DNA of 64,000 nt from Candidatus Aerophobetes bacterium Ae_b3b (GCA_005223085.1 NJBP01000004.1:6726-70725); one strand, 5' to 3'. Numbered from the stretch's first letter, positions 17,473-26,145 are shown. Numbers and translations are program-made. Notes: a model not told the origin generated them from the letters alone.

Positions 17473-19308
17473 TCAGTTCTTTGTAGGAGAAATAACCTTA
17501 GATAGGTCACTCAGCCACGACCTATTCAGATTAGCCGCTGCTGAGGAAAAAAGCGAGGTTAGATCCCTCTTCAGGTTCCTTTTAGGAGAGGGTAACTTCT
17601 CTTTTGCCTGGATCAACTCTTCCTTTTGAGGTAAGATATTTAAGTAAGGTAGGACTCTTTTCATTATTCTTCTAAAAAGAGGTGCCGCCACCTCTCCTCC
17701 ATAATATGCCCCCGTAGGCTCCTTAATTATCACAATTCCAGCGATTCTAGGTGAGTCTACGGGGGCAAAACCCATAAAGGAGGCAATATACTTATTGGGA
17801 AGGTATCCCCTTTCATTAGATGCAGGGATCTGTGCCGTCCCTGTCTTTCCTCCGAGAGAATATCCGGTGACCTTTGCCCTTTTTCCCGTTCCCTCTTCTA
17901 CAACCCCTTCCAAAAGTGATTTTATCGTTTGAGATAAAGACTCAGAGCTCACTCTTCTTATCACCAAAGGTCGGTTCTCCTTAATTATCTTACCATCCGA
18001 GCTAGACACGTATTTAACCACGTAAGGTCTTAGAAGTTTTCCTCCATTTATGAGAGCACTCAAAGCGGTAACCATCTGAACAGGAGTGACTGCAATTCCC
18101 TGACCGATAGAGATAGCGGGTAGATCGGTAAGCGACCAATCCGAAGGAGATCTAACAATTCCTTTGCCTTCTCCGGGAAGATCTACTCCGGTTCGGTTTC
18201 CGAAGCCGAAAAGACGAATGTACTTATGGAATTTCTCCTTTTTCATCCTGCTTGCTAACTCGATTACCCCAACGTTTGAGGAATTTTCAAAAATCTCGGT
18301 AACACTTAGGTCTCGATCGAAATTCTTCCAGTCATGAAATAGGTGATTAGCAACCCTGACTGATTCCCCACAATAAATCTTCTCATTTAGATCTGTCAGT
18401 CCCTCTTGCAATAAAGCACTCGCAGTAAAGGATTTAAAAGATGAACCAGGCTCATAAAGGGATTGAACTACCCTATTCTTTCTAGTGAAGGGTGAATAAT
18501 CGGAGTAGTGATTAGGATCATAATCAGGTTTATTGGCTAGAGCGAGAATCTCACCCGTTTGAGGATCCATAAACAAGGCCTCCACGGATTTGGCTTTGGT
18601 TTTCTTGAGAGTAAGAGATAATTCTTGTTCTACCATGGACTGGATGACATTGTCTAAGGTCAAGACCAAGTTCTTACCAGGAACCAGAGCCTGAAGAGTA
18701 TCTTTAGCAAAGGGAATTTCGTAACCCAAAGCATCTTCTCTTATCCAGAAATGACCCGTCTCTCCTTGTAGTTCACTGTTATAAGAAAGCTCTACCCCGG
18801 CCAATCCCTGATTGTCCACTCCAGCAAATCCTAAAAGAGAAGAGGCCAGTTCCCCCTGAGGGTAAAATCTCTTACTTTCCTCCACAAATCCTATCCCTTT
18901 GAGACCCAGTGCTTCAATTCTTTTTTTCTGGGCCAGGGAGAGCTTTCTTTTTAGCCAAACAAAGACCTTCTTCTGTCTCAATTTCTTTGTCAAGCTGGAA
19001 ACCTTCATCCTTACGATGGGAGAAAGTTTCCCGGCTACTTTCTTAGAATGGGAAATCTTTCCCGGGCGAGCATAAAGAGAATAGGAAGGGATATTAACGG
19101 CTAGCTTTCCCAGGTTTCGGTCATAAATTGATCCTCTTTTTGGAGAAATCTTTATTGATTTTGTCTGTCCCTTGCTCGCTTGCCGGAAAAACTTCTGGTG
19201 GTTTAGAATCTGCAGGTCATATAAACGGCCTTCCAGAATAATTAGAGCCATAAAGAGAAGAAAAAAGGGTAAATAGATGCGAGCTCGGCAATCTCTTTTT
19301 CTAGCCAC
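17473..19308 (-). CDS. ftsI: Class B penicillin-binding protein (FtsI/PBP3-type septal transpeptidase)
   Basis: This 611-residue transpeptidase cross-links septal peptidoglycan. It has one N-terminal membrane helix (~12-27), a PBP dimerisation domain starting with the SPKRGSIYDRN block, and transpeptidase motifs SxxK (Ser289 to Lys292), SSN (343-345) and KTGT (488-491). All active-site motifs are intact. No PASTA repeats are present. The start is GTG 19308 with AAGGAG 6 nt upstream. Its position between ftsL and the mur genes supports the septal role. Confidence 0.92.
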   Translation of the reverse strand: MARKRDCRARIYLPFFLLFMALIILEGRLYDLQILNHQKFFRQASKGQTKSIKISPKRGSIYDRNLGKLAVNIPSYSLYARPGKISHSKKVAGKLSPIVRMKVSSLTKKLRQKKVFVWLKRKLSLAQKKRIEALGLKGIGFVEESKRFYPQGELASSLLGFAGVDNQGLAGVELSYNSELQGETGHFWIREDALGYEIPFAKDTLQALVPGKNLVLTLDNVIQSMVEQELSLTLKKTKAKSVEALFMDPQTGEILALANKPDYDPNHYSDYSPFTRKNRVVQSLYEPGSSFKSFTASALLQEGLTDLNEKIYCGESVRVANHLFHDWKNFDRDLSVTEIFENSSNVGVIELASRMKKEKFHKYIRLFGFGNRTGVDLPGEGKGIVRSPSDWSLTDLPAISIGQGIAVTPVQMVTALSALINGGKLLRPYVVKYVSSSDGKIIKENRPLVIRRVSSESLSQTIKSLLEGVVEEGTGKRAKVTGYSLGGKTGTAQIPASNERGYLPNKYIASFMGFAPVDSPRIAGIVIIKEPTGAYYGGEVAAPLFRRIMKRVLPYLNILPQKEELIQAKEKLPSPKRNLKRDLTSLFSSAAANLNRSWLSDLSKVISPTKN

Positions 19309-19330
19309 GAAGATCTCCTTGGAGGACTTT

Positions 19331-19597
19331 TTAATCCCGGGGCGAATCTTTCCTAATAAATCTCACTTCCTCGGGTTCCCCTAACTTTAGCCTCTCTCGA
19401 GCATAAACCTCCAGTCTTCTCAAAGATAAGGAGGTCGAAATTTTTCTTTTTAAGACCGCATTCTCTTTCTCCACATTTTTTATCTTACTTTGAAGTCTTT
19501 GCACGGTGTAGCTATTCCTGATCAATTCCATGTGCTTGTAAACCTCCATCCCTGCCAATCCCAAAATAAAAATGAGGATTAGTAAAAACCACCTCAA
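19331..19597 (-). CDS. ftsL: FtsL-like division protein
   Basis: The product has 88 residues: a single membrane helix at ~2-19 followed by a coiled coil (~30-60) and a short basic tail. This is the FtsL/DivIC bitopic plan, and it sits at the standard ftsL position between rsmH and ftsI. Sequence identity in the family is low, so the call rests on topology and synteny. The start is TTG 19597, with an AAAGG site in the end of rsmH. Confidence 0.8.
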   Translation of the reverse strand: MRWFLLILIFILGLAGMEVYKHMELIRNSYTVQRLQSKIKNVEKENAVLKRKISTSLSLRRLEVYARERLKLGEPEEVRFIRKDSPRD

Positions 19598-19599
19598 TT

Positions 19600-20490
19600 T
19601 TATAGCCTTTCCGCTGCCCTTAGCCGAGCCGAACGAGCACTCGGGTTGGCTAGAATCTCATTTGATGATGGCTTGACTACCTTTTTGGTCAGGATCTTCA
19701 GCCTATTCTTTTTTCCTTCGCTGAATTCCCTTTTAACTATTCTGTCTTCCAGAGAATGATAGCTAATCACACAGACTCTTCCTCCAGGTCGCAGCCACTC
19801 AAAACTGAGGGGAAGAGCTATCTTTATATTTTCAAGCTCTTGATTTACTTTGATTCGTAAAGCTTGAAAAATCTTGGTAGCAAAATGTATCTTTCTTTTT
19901 TTCCGAACCTCAGCCGGAATAGCTTTTCTTACCACTTCTACCAGATCCCAGGTGGTCTTGAGGGAACTTTTTTGCCTCTCTCGAACTGCAAACTCTGCTA
20001 CCCGCCGGGCCCATCTCTCCTCCCCCAACCTCAAAAAGATATCCCCTAGTTCGGCTGCCGAGAGGTTGTTCACCAGATAAGCGGCTGTCATTTTCTGTGA
20101 TCTGTCCACTCTCATATCTAAAGGAGCAGAACCCCGAAAACTAAAGCCTCTCTCTCGACTTTTTAACTGAAAAGAAGATAGCCCTAGATCGTAAAGTATA
20201 CTGTCTACCTCTCTTATCTTTTTCTCTTTTAGAATTTGAGGGAGATGTTTAAAGTTTGCTTTAACCAAGCTAATGTGTGATTGATACTTCTTTAGTGCTT
20301 CCTTAGCTACTTTGAGAGTTTCTTCGTCACGATCTATCCCTATTAAGCTAATTCTACCCCTTGCTTTTTCCAGGATGGCCTCACTGTGACCACCTGTACC
20401 TATAGTGCAGTCAACATAAACATCCCCCTCTTTTGGAGCGAGCCAGTGCAAAACCTCTGTGACCATTACCGGCTGATGAGAGAATTTCAA
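19600..20490 (-). CDS. rsmH: 16S rRNA (cytosine-1402-N4) methyltransferase RsmH
   Basis: The 296-residue SAM-dependent methyltransferase has the N-terminus FSHQPVMVTEVLHWL, the SAM motif VDCTIGTGGHSEAIL, the SILYDLGLSSFQL motif and the C-terminal ISYHSLEDRIVKREF block. It methylates C1402 in the ribosomal P site. It starts at TTG 20490, overlapping the mraZ stop by four bases. Confidence 0.94.
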   Translation of the reverse strand: MKFSHQPVMVTEVLHWLAPKEGDVYVDCTIGTGGHSEAILEKARGRISLIGIDRDEETLKVAKEALKKYQSHISLVKANFKHLPQILKEKKIREVDSILYDLGLSSFQLKSRERGFSFRGSAPLDMRVDRSQKMTAAYLVNNLSAAELGDIFLRLGEERWARRVAEFAVRERQKSSLKTTWDLVEVVRKAIPAEVRKKRKIHFATKIFQALRIKVNQELENIKIALPLSFEWLRPGGRVCVISYHSLEDRIVKREFSEGKKNRLKILTKKVVKPSSNEILANPSARSARLRAAERL

Positions 20491-20927
20491 ATCTCCACAT
20501 CCATAATCTTCTCCGATAACTCCTCGAAGATGGATCTCTGCTCCCGGTAGTACTTATTCCAGTTTTCCTCGCTCCATATCTCTATTTTATTGAAAGCACC
20601 AATTACAGCAATCTTCTCCTTAATTTGGGCAAAATCCTTCAAAGTTTGCGGCAAGGTGATTCTTCCCTGACCATCTGGCTGAACTGGATGAGCTCCAGAG
20701 AAGAGAAGTCTTAGAAAGGCCCGGGCATTGGATTTAGTGGTAGATAAGTAGGTCAATCGATCTCCGAGATTTTTCCATTCCGATAGAGGGTAGAGAAATA
20801 GACTCCTATCCAATCCCCGGGTAATGATAAACCTATCCTCACCCTGCTTGGTAAGTTGACGCAGAGGAGAGGGAATGATGATTCGGTTCTTTTTGTCTAT
20901 GGTATGATGGTATTCCCCCATGAACAT
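20487..20927 (-). CDS. mraZ: Transcriptional regulator MraZ
   Basis: The 146-residue protein carries two AbrB-like MraZ domains, each with the DxxGR-type motif (DKKNRIIIPSPLR in the first, DGQGRITLPQTL in the second). MraZ represses its own dcw operon by binding tandem repeats upstream. ATG 20927 has GGGAG 7 nt upstream. It is the first gene of the cluster; operator and promoter are visible next to it. Confidence 0.93.
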   Translation of the reverse strand: MFMGEYHHTIDKKNRIIIPSPLRQLTKQGEDRFIITRGLDRSLFLYPLSEWKNLGDRLTYLSTTKSNARAFLRLLFSGAHPVQPDGQGRITLPQTLKDFAQIKEKIAVIGAFNKIEIWSEENWNKYYREQRSIFEELSEKIMDVEI

Positions 20928-20948
20928 TTAACTCTCCCGCTATTTTCT

Positions 20949-20980
20949 CCACTTCACTCCACTTTTTACCACCAACACCC
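20949..20980 (-). promoter_or_regulatory. MraZ-box operator repeats
   Basis: Read on the minus strand, GTGG motifs recur at 10-base steps between the -10 and the mraZ start (…TTGGTGGTAAA, AAGTGGAGTG, AAGTGGAG…). Helically phased GTGG repeats are the known MraZ target, so autoregulation is expected. Confidence 0.7.
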
Positions 20981-21008
20981 ATTATAAACTAAAAAAAAAA
21001 ATTGTCAA
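20981..21008 (-). promoter_or_regulatory. dcw operon promoter (perfect consensus)
   Basis: TTGACA (21003-21008), 16 nt rich in T, then TATAAT (20981-20986) on the minus strand. Both hexamers are perfect. It is immediately followed by the MraZ boxes. Confidence 0.85.
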
Positions 21009-21042
21009 GGGGTCACTCACCACAAAAAATTCTTGAGTGAGA

Positions 21043-21071
21043 TTGACACTTCCAAGGAAAAGTGTTATTCT
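21043..21071 (+). promoter_or_regulatory. Promoter for the HAD hydrolase gene
   Basis: TTGACA (21043-21048), 17 nt, TATTCT (21066-21071). It is divergent from the dcw promoter, with ~35 bases between the two -35 boxes. Confidence 0.65.
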
Positions 21072-21108
21072 CTTGCCCGAAAGAAAATTCTAAGGGCATC
21101 CATCATCG

Positions 21109-21696
21109 ATGAAGAAAATGAATAATTTTAAAGCCATTATATTTGATCTGGATGGGGTAATAGTGAAATCCGAGCTTGACTTCAAGCTGATAAGGAAGGA
21201 GATTTTCGGCTCAGAGTTAGATGAGCCGGTACTTGAGCAGATCGAGCAGCTCAAGGAACCAGAGGAGAAAAAAAGGGCTATAAGGATCCTAGAAAATCAC
21301 GAAATGAAAGCCGCCCTCACATCAGAGCTTAATCTTGGTATTATGGCGCTGCTCAGATTACTCTCCCAAAAAAAAATAAAACGTGCTATCGTTACTCGCA
21401 ATAGTAGGAAGTCGGTTAGGATTATTCTTGACCGGTTCAAACTGGATTTCGACGCCATAGTTACCAGAAAAGAAGCTCCACCCAAACCAGCCAAAGAGCC
21501 AGTTCTCCTGGCCTGCGAAAAAATGGGAGTCCAGCCAGAAGAAGTAATATTGATAGGAGATTATGAATTTGACATGCTGGCAGGAAAGAGGGCAGGGGTC
21601 ACCACAATTCTCTTGCGTACCCCTAATCAACTATCCTCACAAAATGCCGATCTAGTGATCGACTCTGTTTTGGAACTTGCCAAATCAATCTCTTGA
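21109..21696 (+). CDS. HAD-superfamily phosphatase (phosphoglycolate phosphatase-like)
   Basis: The 195-residue product has the four HAD motifs: AIIFDLDGVIV (nucleophile DxD), VTRNSRK, a PPKPAKEP lysine and LIGDYEFDMLAG. A small helical cap lies between motifs I and II, so it resembles Gph/PgmB-type small-molecule phosphatases. The substrate is not set by sequence. A MITE-like element starts 6 nt after its stop. Confidence 0.87.
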   Translation: MKKMNNFKAIIFDLDGVIVKSELDFKLIRKEIFGSELDEPVLEQIEQLKEPEEKKRAIRILENHEMKAALTSELNLGIMALLRLLSQKKIKRAIVTRNSRKSVRIILDRFKLDFDAIVTRKEAPPKPAKEPVLLACEKMGVQPEEVILIGDYEFDMLAGKRAGVTTILLRTPNQLSSQNADLVIDSVLELAKSIS

Positions 21697-21702
21697 TAGT
21701 AC

Positions 21703-21929
21703 CAAGAAAGTATTAGTACTCAGAAGATTTATACGCGTATCGAGGGACTTTCCCCGGAGGAGCCTTATATCAGCCACCTTAACGAGTCTTGGAGTTGAGG
21801 AAGAAGAAAGACGTGATGTCTGAGGAGCAAAGCGACGAGTTTCACGTCTTTCCCGAGACGAGAAGACGAGCAGAAACAATCCAAAGTCGATATACAGCGA
21901 CGAAGGGGAAGAGTCCCGAGATTCTCTTG
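21703..21929 (-). mobile_element. MITE-like repeat element, copy 2 (inverted relative to copy 1)
   Basis: About 227 bp, reverse complement of 16771-16992 with scattered substitutions and a 6-nt insertion near one end. The ends are CAAGAAAGTAT and ATTCTCTTG. The central AAAGACGTGA/TCACGTCTTT palindrome arms are fully conserved while the loop has changed, which suggests selection on the hairpin or recent spread. It lies between the HAD gene and the LarA-family operon. Confidence 0.7.
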
Positions 21930-22036
21930 ACAAGTTTTTGACTTTGCATTAGGCTAAGGGCGGATAAATATTGTGTTAATGCGTGAAGAGACTTCTCCTC
22001 TGGAAAAAGGAGAAACCAAAAAGAGGATGTAAGAGA

Positions 22037-22576
22037 ATGAGTCTACAGGAAAAATGGGAAAGAGCTATCGGGGAAACAAAGATTTTGAGACCTCGCTTAC
22101 GGAGTCTTCTAGCTTTTGAAAATACCGAATTACCTTATACATGTTTAACCAAATCAGTAGTTAATGTGGGAGATACCGTGGTGCGAAAAGGTAAGGTGGT
22201 AGTTCATAAACCAATGATAGTTCTGCCCCGGGACCTTCCTCAATTTGAAGGTTTTGAGTTCGAAAGGGACTTTGACGAGGTAGATGAAGATGAAATTGGA
22301 AGATTCCTGCTCATGCGTGGAGTTTCCTTTCCTATGTTAAAATACAGTAATCAAACCTATACTGTCAATCTATTTGAAGGTCCATTGGGAAAAGCGATCG
22401 GTCACTTTTCCAGACAGTTAGAGAGAAAAGAGGATGTCCATTCCGGACTGATTACTGGTCCGGAAGATAGCTGGCAATTTTCGGTCTTGATCTACGTCGG
22501 AACTTTAGCCGTCAGGTCAGCCCCTCATGATATAGAAAGACTTCTGGATTATCTCAACAAACATGGACATCGGTGA
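22037..22576 (+). CDS. Conserved hypothetical protein, first gene of the LarA-family operon
   Basis: The product has 179 residues with no signal peptide or membrane segment. It contains a conserved-looking block VNVGDTVVRKGKVVVHKPMI followed by an acidic stretch and a C-terminal VLIYVGTLAVRSAPHDIERL. I do not recognise the family. ATG 22037 (MSLQEKWERAIGE) is preferred with AGAGG upstream; the longer frame from 21983 adds basic residues unlike the rest. It lies 18 nt before a LarA-family gene. Confidence 0.65.
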   Translation: MSLQEKWERAIGETKILRPRLRSLLAFENTELPYTCLTKSVVNVGDTVVRKGKVVVHKPMIVLPRDLPQFEGFEFERDFDEVDEDEIGRFLLMRGVSFPMLKYSNQTYTVNLFEGPLGKAIGHFSRQLERKEDVHSGLITGPEDSWQFSVLIYVGTLAVRSAPHDIERLLDYLNKHGHR

Positions 22577-22594
22577 GGAGTGTAGTTACTCAAA

Positions 22595-23974
22595 ATGAAA
22601 GTAAAACTGCCCTATGGAAAAGAAAGTTTGATTTTGGATCTACCAGATGACCAGGTACAGATTATAGAACCAAAAGAATTGGAAGAAACCTCAACCACCT
22701 CGGAAACTCTGGAAAATGCATTAGAAAAACCTTTGGCTGGTTCAAAATTGAAGGACATGGTGAGGAACCAAAAAGTGTGTGCTCTGGTCGAGGATAGTAC
22801 CAGAAACGAGCCTCATTGGCACCAAATCGAGGCCAGTGCAAAACGGCTAAAAGGAGCAAAGCATATTCAATACATAATTACGACCGGTTCTCACGATCCA
22901 GAAACTAAGGGAAATCTTGAGGTTGTGGGAATTATCAAAGAGATTGCAAAAAGATACCGTCTTAACCATACCATTTTGATTCATGATTGTGAAAGACCTA
23001 CTGTAACGGTAGGTACAACCACCCGAGGGACAAAAGTTGAAGTTGACCCGGAACTCTTAAAAGTGGAAGTCTTTTTTGTTACCACTAACATGAAGAATCA
23101 CTATTTTGCGGGCTATTGTAATGCTATTAAAAACTTTCTTCCCGGGTGTTGTTCCTTTGAAACAATAGAAGCTAATCACAGACTTGCCTTAGAAAGGGAG
23201 GCATCTTTTGGCAGGCATCCCTGGCATTATGATCCCGAACGACGTTCCAATCCGGTTGCTGAAGATATGTTAGAGGCCATGGATCTTATCAGCCAAGGTA
23301 GGAGAGTGTACACCATGGCTACCATTGGTAGCAAAAGACTCATCTGGGCTGCAGCGGGTGACGTTGAAACTGTAACCAGGGAAGGCATCAGAGTGGTAGA
23401 CCAAACAACTAGTTTCTATCTAAAACCCAGCAAATATTCTATCGTCTCCCCGGGTGGTTATCCTGACGATGAAACTCTCTACGCTTCTCAGAGGGGACTT
23501 GATCTAGTAAATAATGCCATTCTTGATAAAGGAGAGATTATCTGGTTAGCCGCTTGTGACGGTGGATATCAAGGTCTGGCTCCTAGTGAAAAGGCCAAAA
23601 AAAATTTTTATGATTCCCTAACTCTGGACAAATCGAAAGATGCGCTTGCCCCTGAAATCAAGAAGAACTACAGATTGTTCAAGCAGAAAGCTTATAAAAT
23701 GGCAAGAATCATTGGGCGAGTAAATAGAGTCTGGCTATATTCCAAGCTTGATGAAAGAACAGTTCGGGCAGCTCATTTAAATCCTACAAAAAATCCACAG
23801 AAAATCATCGACCAATGGATTAGAGATAATTCTCAGGAGACGATCTTAGTATTTAAAGATGCCAATAAACTAGCTATATACAATGCTCACCTAACCAAAA
23901 AAGAAGCTGAAGTTTCAAAATCCTTGTTTCCTAGAGTAGCGCCTGCAAATCAGAGTGATGGGAACCGATTCTAG
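22595..23974 (+). CDS. LarA-family (DUF2088) nickel-pincer-type racemase/epimerase homologue
   Basis: The 459-residue protein resembles lactate racemase LarA, which uses a nickel-pincer nucleotide to racemise 2-hydroxyacids by hydride transfer. Visible equivalents include EDSTRNEP (acid/arginine pair), TTGSHDP (histidine), the NHYFAGYCNAIKNFLPGC block with the pincer-anchoring lysine, and a following NHRLALE. The key residues look conserved, so an active 2-hydroxyacid racemase or epimerase is plausible. The cofactor genes larB, larC and larE are not in the window. The operon partners are unknown proteins. Confidence 0.82.
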   Translation: MKVKLPYGKESLILDLPDDQVQIIEPKELEETSTTSETLENALEKPLAGSKLKDMVRNQKVCALVEDSTRNEPHWHQIEASAKRLKGAKHIQYIITTGSHDPETKGNLEVVGIIKEIAKRYRLNHTILIHDCERPTVTVGTTTRGTKVEVDPELLKVEVFFVTTNMKNHYFAGYCNAIKNFLPGCCSFETIEANHRLALEREASFGRHPWHYDPERRSNPVAEDMLEAMDLISQGRRVYTMATIGSKRLIWAAAGDVETVTREGIRVVDQTTSFYLKPSKYSIVSPGGYPDDETLYASQRGLDLVNNAILDKGEIIWLAACDGGYQGLAPSEKAKKNFYDSLTLDKSKDALAPEIKKNYRLFKQKAYKMARIIGRVNRVWLYSKLDERTVRAAHLNPTKNPQKIIDQWIRDNSQETILVFKDANKLAIYNAHLTKKEAEVSKSLFPRVAPANQSDGNRF

Positions 23975-23985
23975 AGGAGAAAGAT

Positions 23986-24744
23986 ATGAGTGAGGATATT
24001 AGTCCGGCTATGGAAGGATGGGAATACCGGCCAGATAAGGTGACCGCAAGAAAAATAAAGGGAAGGAACGCAAAGGACAAAATTCAGATGAGGATAGAAC
24101 TCGGTCTTCTCCAAATGGAAGCAGAGGGTAGACCCGATGGAAAAAGGCCTTATGGTAAAGAGTCTTTACTGGATTATCATCTATCACGATTAGAACAATA
24201 TAAAACCAGCCATGGCACCACCCGGGGATTTGAGTTGAGTAAGAGCGATTGTGAAAAGCTGTACGAGGAAGCTGTCCAATATTATCACCGCTACCTCAGC
24301 CTATTTTCGTTAAAAGATTATCCAGGAGTCATAAGGGATACCGACCGCAATCTCAGAGCACACAATTTGGTTTTAAGATACGCCGCCGATGAGCGATATA
24401 AAACAGCTTTTAGCCGCTACATACCCTATATAATAATGATGAATACCAAGGCAAAAGCATCGATCAGTTTAGAAAAAAAAGATTACGAGAAAGCCTTAAA
24501 GCAAACAAAGCTGGGAATGGAAAGAATTGATGACTTTTTCCAAAGTTTGGATCAGTCAGAATTATCCAAAGAAAGTGAGGAGATAGAATCACTGAGAGAA
24601 CTAGCACAAGAAATCAGAAAGAAGAAACCGCTTACGCACTTGGAAGAATTGAACATAGAGTTAGAAGAGGCTGTCAGAAGAGAAAATTTTGAAGAGGCGG
24701 CCCGACTCCGGGATGAAATAAAAGAGCTGCAAGGCAAAAATTAA
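23986..24744 (+). CDS. UVR-motif protein, unknown function
   Basis: The 252-residue product is largely helical. The last ~35 residues form a UvrB/UvrC-type UVR motif (ELEEAVRRENFEEAARLRDE), also found in ClpC and McsA as a protein-interaction helix hairpin. The middle (residues ~80-200) may be TPR-like helices (KKDYEKALKQTKLGMERIDD). It starts with a good AGGAGAAAG site 12 nt after the LarA-family gene. The role is unknown; the UVR motif is the only recognised part. Confidence 0.7.
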   Translation: MSEDISPAMEGWEYRPDKVTARKIKGRNAKDKIQMRIELGLLQMEAEGRPDGKRPYGKESLLDYHLSRLEQYKTSHGTTRGFELSKSDCEKLYEEAVQYYHRYLSLFSLKDYPGVIRDTDRNLRAHNLVLRYAADERYKTAFSRYIPYIIMMNTKAKASISLEKKDYEKALKQTKLGMERIDDFFQSLDQSELSKESEEIESLRELAQEIRKKKPLTHLEELNIELEEAVRRENFEEAARLRDEIKELQGKN

Positions 24745-24816
24745 AGCTATCTTATTGGCTCTCCTACCAGTAGTCAACAACCAAATAAGCCAATCTTATC
24801 TTACGGTAGTGGAATC

Positions 24817-25581
24817 TCAATGTTCACCGGAGAATTTTTTGTCTTTTAAAGTCTCGGAACCTTTTGAATTCCGCGGTCCCAAGATAAGTCCGCCACAATG
24901 ATTTACCCCCTGAGTGAGGAAATGCTTTAAACTCAAAAAGACATTAAAAAAGGTAAGTCTCAAGGGGTGGGTGACTATCTGGATTCTTTTTTTTCTAATG
25001 GCGTCAATGACAGCCTCGGGGGTCTTCTCTGCATCAATAAGAGAGTAGGTCAAGCCTACTTGATGAAGAAGATGGGCGTCGGAAACCCCTATCAGAGGAA
25101 GGTTAAACTCGGTTGCTTTTCTTTCAGCTTTTTTGTTATAGTTAATTCTGCGGAAATAGAAATGAGTGTATTCTATAGCATCAAAAATATCGGTATACTC
25201 TTCCAACTTTGACTTTAGCGCCTGATACATGGGAAAGTAAGGATGGGGAGCTACCACTAAACTACCCTCGTTTTTATAATGCCTTAGGTCTTGTAGGCTT
25301 TGAATCTTTTGGGGAAGATTATCGGTGATATTCAGCAGTACAATGTGTTTTTCTTGTACAGAAAGCTCAATCCCGGGAATCAAAAGAATCCCTTTGCTGG
25401 CAGCGTAGTCTCTCAAATAATCATTATAGGTATAAAAATCGTGGTTGGTAATAGCAAGCACATCAAAGCCCTTCTGAGATGCATAATCAATCAATTGCCT
25501 GGCTGAATATCTGACTTTATCTTTAGGGTCCTCGCTAGTATGTAGGTGTAGATCAGCTTTTAATCTTCTATGAGTCATCAT
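24817..25581 (-). CDS. PHP-domain metallophosphoesterase
   Basis: The 254-residue product starts with the PHP signature LKADLHLHTSED and has NHD (LAITNHDFYTY), GIELSV, APHPYF and a terminal GVSDAHLLHQVG. These are metal ligands of the trinuclear PHP site found in histidinol phosphatase-like and TrpH/YciV-like phosphoesterases. The substrate is unknown. The ATG at 25581 overlaps the stop of a decayed PLP-enzyme gene (ATGA). Confidence 0.85.
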   Translation of the reverse strand: MMTHRRLKADLHLHTSEDPKDKVRYSARQLIDYASQKGFDVLAITNHDFYTYNDYLRDYAASKGILLIPGIELSVQEKHIVLLNITDNLPQKIQSLQDLRHYKNEGSLVVAPHPYFPMYQALKSKLEEYTDIFDAIEYTHFYFRRINYNKKAERKATEFNLPLIGVSDAHLLHQVGLTYSLIDAEKTPEAVIDAIRKKRIQIVTHPLRLTFFNVFLSLKHFLTQGVNHCGGLILGPRNSKGSETLKDKKFSGEH

Positions 25582-25863
25582 TTCCTAATCTCCAAAAGAA
25601 AAGCCTGATGAGGATCCATAGAACCACCAAATCTCACCATCTTTTTCCAGATTTTGTCAACAAGGGATTTTTTGCCCACACTCACTCCTGCAATGATATC
25701 GCTATGTCCGTTAAGATATTTAGAAGCACTATGAACAACCAGGTCAATTCCCCAGTTCAAGGGGCGAAGATTATAAGGGGTCAGGTGTCACTACCGCCTT
25801 GGTTACCTCATCAATGTATTCCCCTGCATGAACAGAAACTGTGGAGATCCCTTTAAATCTCAT
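25578..25863 (-). pseudogene. Cystathionine gamma-synthase family gene, collapsed by internal deletion
   Basis: ATG 25863 with GGAGA upstream reads FKGISTVSVHAGEYIDEVTK, then AVVTP, the typical N-terminus of Cys/Met-metabolism PLP enzymes. A stop follows, then in another frame WGIDLVVHSASKYLNGHSD, the PLP-lysine region, continuing to DPHQAFLLEIRK and TGA. About 150 residues between these blocks and the C-terminal ~150 are missing. The final TGA overlaps the PHP gene start. It cannot be an active enzyme. Confidence 0.85.
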
Positions 25864-26072
25864 GGTCTTTCTCCTTTATATTTATGCCAGGCTAGCTTCA
25901 TATTTTACTTGTCTCTTTTGAATACGATAAAGTCATTTGGACTTTCTGAGTAGCCGGCTTCAAACTAATAAAGTCTCTTTCTTCCCTAAATTTCTTTCCC
26001 ATCGAAGTGAACCTAACGAGTTCTGTCCCCAGTCTTTTAGGAATTGGGAGTTCCAAAGTTTACCAGATTTTT

Positions 26073-26102
26073 AAGAGGGGTCAACCACGCCGCACCCCTC
26101 TT
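26073..26102. promoter_or_regulatory. Inverted repeat upstream of the marR promoter
   Basis: AAGAGGGGT (26073-26081) and ACCCCTCTT (26094-26102) are perfect arms with a 12-nt loop, the right arm running into the -35. It could be a second operator or a terminator for the opposite strand. Confidence 0.5.
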
Positions 26103-26128
26103 GACAATTTATTTTTTTGTGCTATTAT
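26101..26128 (+). promoter_or_regulatory. Promoter of the marR-clpC unit
   Basis: TTGACA (26101-26106), 16 nt, TATTAT (26123-26128). Its -10 is overlapped by the palindrome at 26125-26145. Confidence 0.75.
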
Positions 26129-26145
26129 TTAACCAAGTTAAATAA
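26125..26145. promoter_or_regulatory. Perfect palindromic operator, probable MarR site
   Basis: TTATTTAAC, CAA, GTTAAATAA: 9-bp perfect arms with 3-nt spacer, placed on the -10 and start site and 15 nt before the marR ATG. Size and position fit MarR autoregulation. Confidence 0.7.

Noticed and set aside
26073-26102. CIRCE heat-shock element near clpC
   Set aside because: The arms are AAGAGGGGT/ACCCCTCTT, not TTAGCACTC/GAGTGCTAA.
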